Shown here piece after piece: positions 22,914-23,043 of a stretch of DNA of 23,043 nucleotides. Source of the stretch: JAZDIU01 sp043804635 (GTDB taxonomy: Bacteria; Chloroflexota; Dehalococcoidia; Dehalococcoidales; UBA2162). The DNA lies in assembly GCA_043804635.1 (NCBI GenBank), contig JAZDIU010000084.1:1-23043 (forward strand), read 5' to 3'. The notes below the pieces were generated by a model. That model was given only the letters and a program-made list of their open reading frames with translations. It had not been told where the DNA came from and did no database searches. How positions within the stretch are numbered: the first letter of the stretch is position 1; the number at the start of each line of letters is the position of its first letter. The position numbers were made by a program, and so were the translations under genes.

Positions 22914-23043
22914 ATGGATTTAACGGACACCAAAGTCAGGTAAAATAAGGAGACGGAGGTGTCAGATTGAAAAGGGGTCCCCAAGGAAGATACAGCAAGG
23001 AGTTTCGAGAGGAAGCAGTGAAACTGGTAACGGAAGAGGGGCT
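22914..23043 (+). mobile_element. Left end of an IS3-type insertion sequence (partial)
   Basis: A transposase OrfA start at 22967 is preceded by TGGATTTAACGGACACC at about 22915-22931, which has the look of an IS3-family terminal repeat. The exact boundary and any target duplication cannot be fixed because the right end lies outside the window. The 22769-22913 stretch before it holds no recognisable gene. Confidence 0.5.
22967..23043 (+). CDS. IS3-family transposase OrfA, 5' end only
   Basis: A TTG at 22967 opens a frame reading LKRGPQGRYSKEFREEAVKL and on to VTEEG at the window edge. RYSKEFREEAVKLV is the typical start of the helix-turn-helix OrfA of IS3/IS911-type elements. GGAGG (22955-22959) lies 7 nt upstream. 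Only 25 codons are visible, so intactness cannot be judged. Confidence 0.75.
   Translation, partial: MKRGPQGRYSKEFREEAVKLVTEEG

Overview
The window looks like a chromosomal segment of a Chloroflexota bacterium, most likely Dehalococcoidia. The reasons are the very reduced division cluster (mraZ-rsmH-ftsA with no peptidoglycan genes between), an NrdR-controlled B12-dependent ribonucleotide reductase, a HrcA/CIRCE-controlled grpE-dnaK-dnaJ operon, frequent GTG/TTG starts, and the style of the lipid and GTPase genes. The genus is an inference; no rRNA or tRNA gene is present to anchor it.

Layout. Positions 1-2672 (minus strand) hold mraZ-rsmH-ftsA, with ftsA cut by the window edge. They are driven by a promoter that overlaps 10-bp-spaced MraZ-type operator repeats. 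Positions 2825-5995 (plus) are the nrdR-nrdJ operon, with an NrdR box inside its own promoter. Positions 5999-6813 are an AT-rich, frameshifted gene with a HEPN-type R-D-x4-H motif. It is followed by a NYN-domain (PIN-like) putative RNase gene (6877-7413) and a crotonase-fold enzyme (7436-8434). acpS (minus) and a 45-residue zinc-ribbon protein (plus, 8936-9073) are divergently transcribed; the small gene has a strong promoter, a strong Shine-Dalgarno sequence and a strong terminator. Positions 9127-9880 are decayed DNA: the C-terminal end of a multicopper oxidase in a broken context, plus two large hairpins.

Positions 9889-14686 form the heat-shock operon hrcA-grpE-dnaK-dnaJ behind a CIRCE variant. 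Converging on it from the right (minus strand, 18790-14706) is argF-der-plsY-gpsA, which combines arginine synthesis, ribosome assembly GTPase and the first steps of glycerolipid synthesis. Positions 18709-19288 are AT-rich and gene-free, holding a dispersed repeat copy, a hairpin and an orphan promoter-like sequence. Positions 19289-22768 (minus) are four membrane proteins: an EamA exporter, and a tightly packed TSUP permease / DUF212 phosphatase-like / MFS transporter operon. At the right edge an IS3-type element begins (about 22914 onward).

Most of the window is ordinary housekeeping DNA. The parts worth a second look are the regulatory sites that can be read directly (MraZ repeats, NrdR box, CIRCE variant), the 45-residue zinc-ribbon monocistron, the broken HEPN gene beside a NYN nuclease, the possible 19-residue leader ORF overlapping ftsA, and small intergenic repeat or hairpin families.
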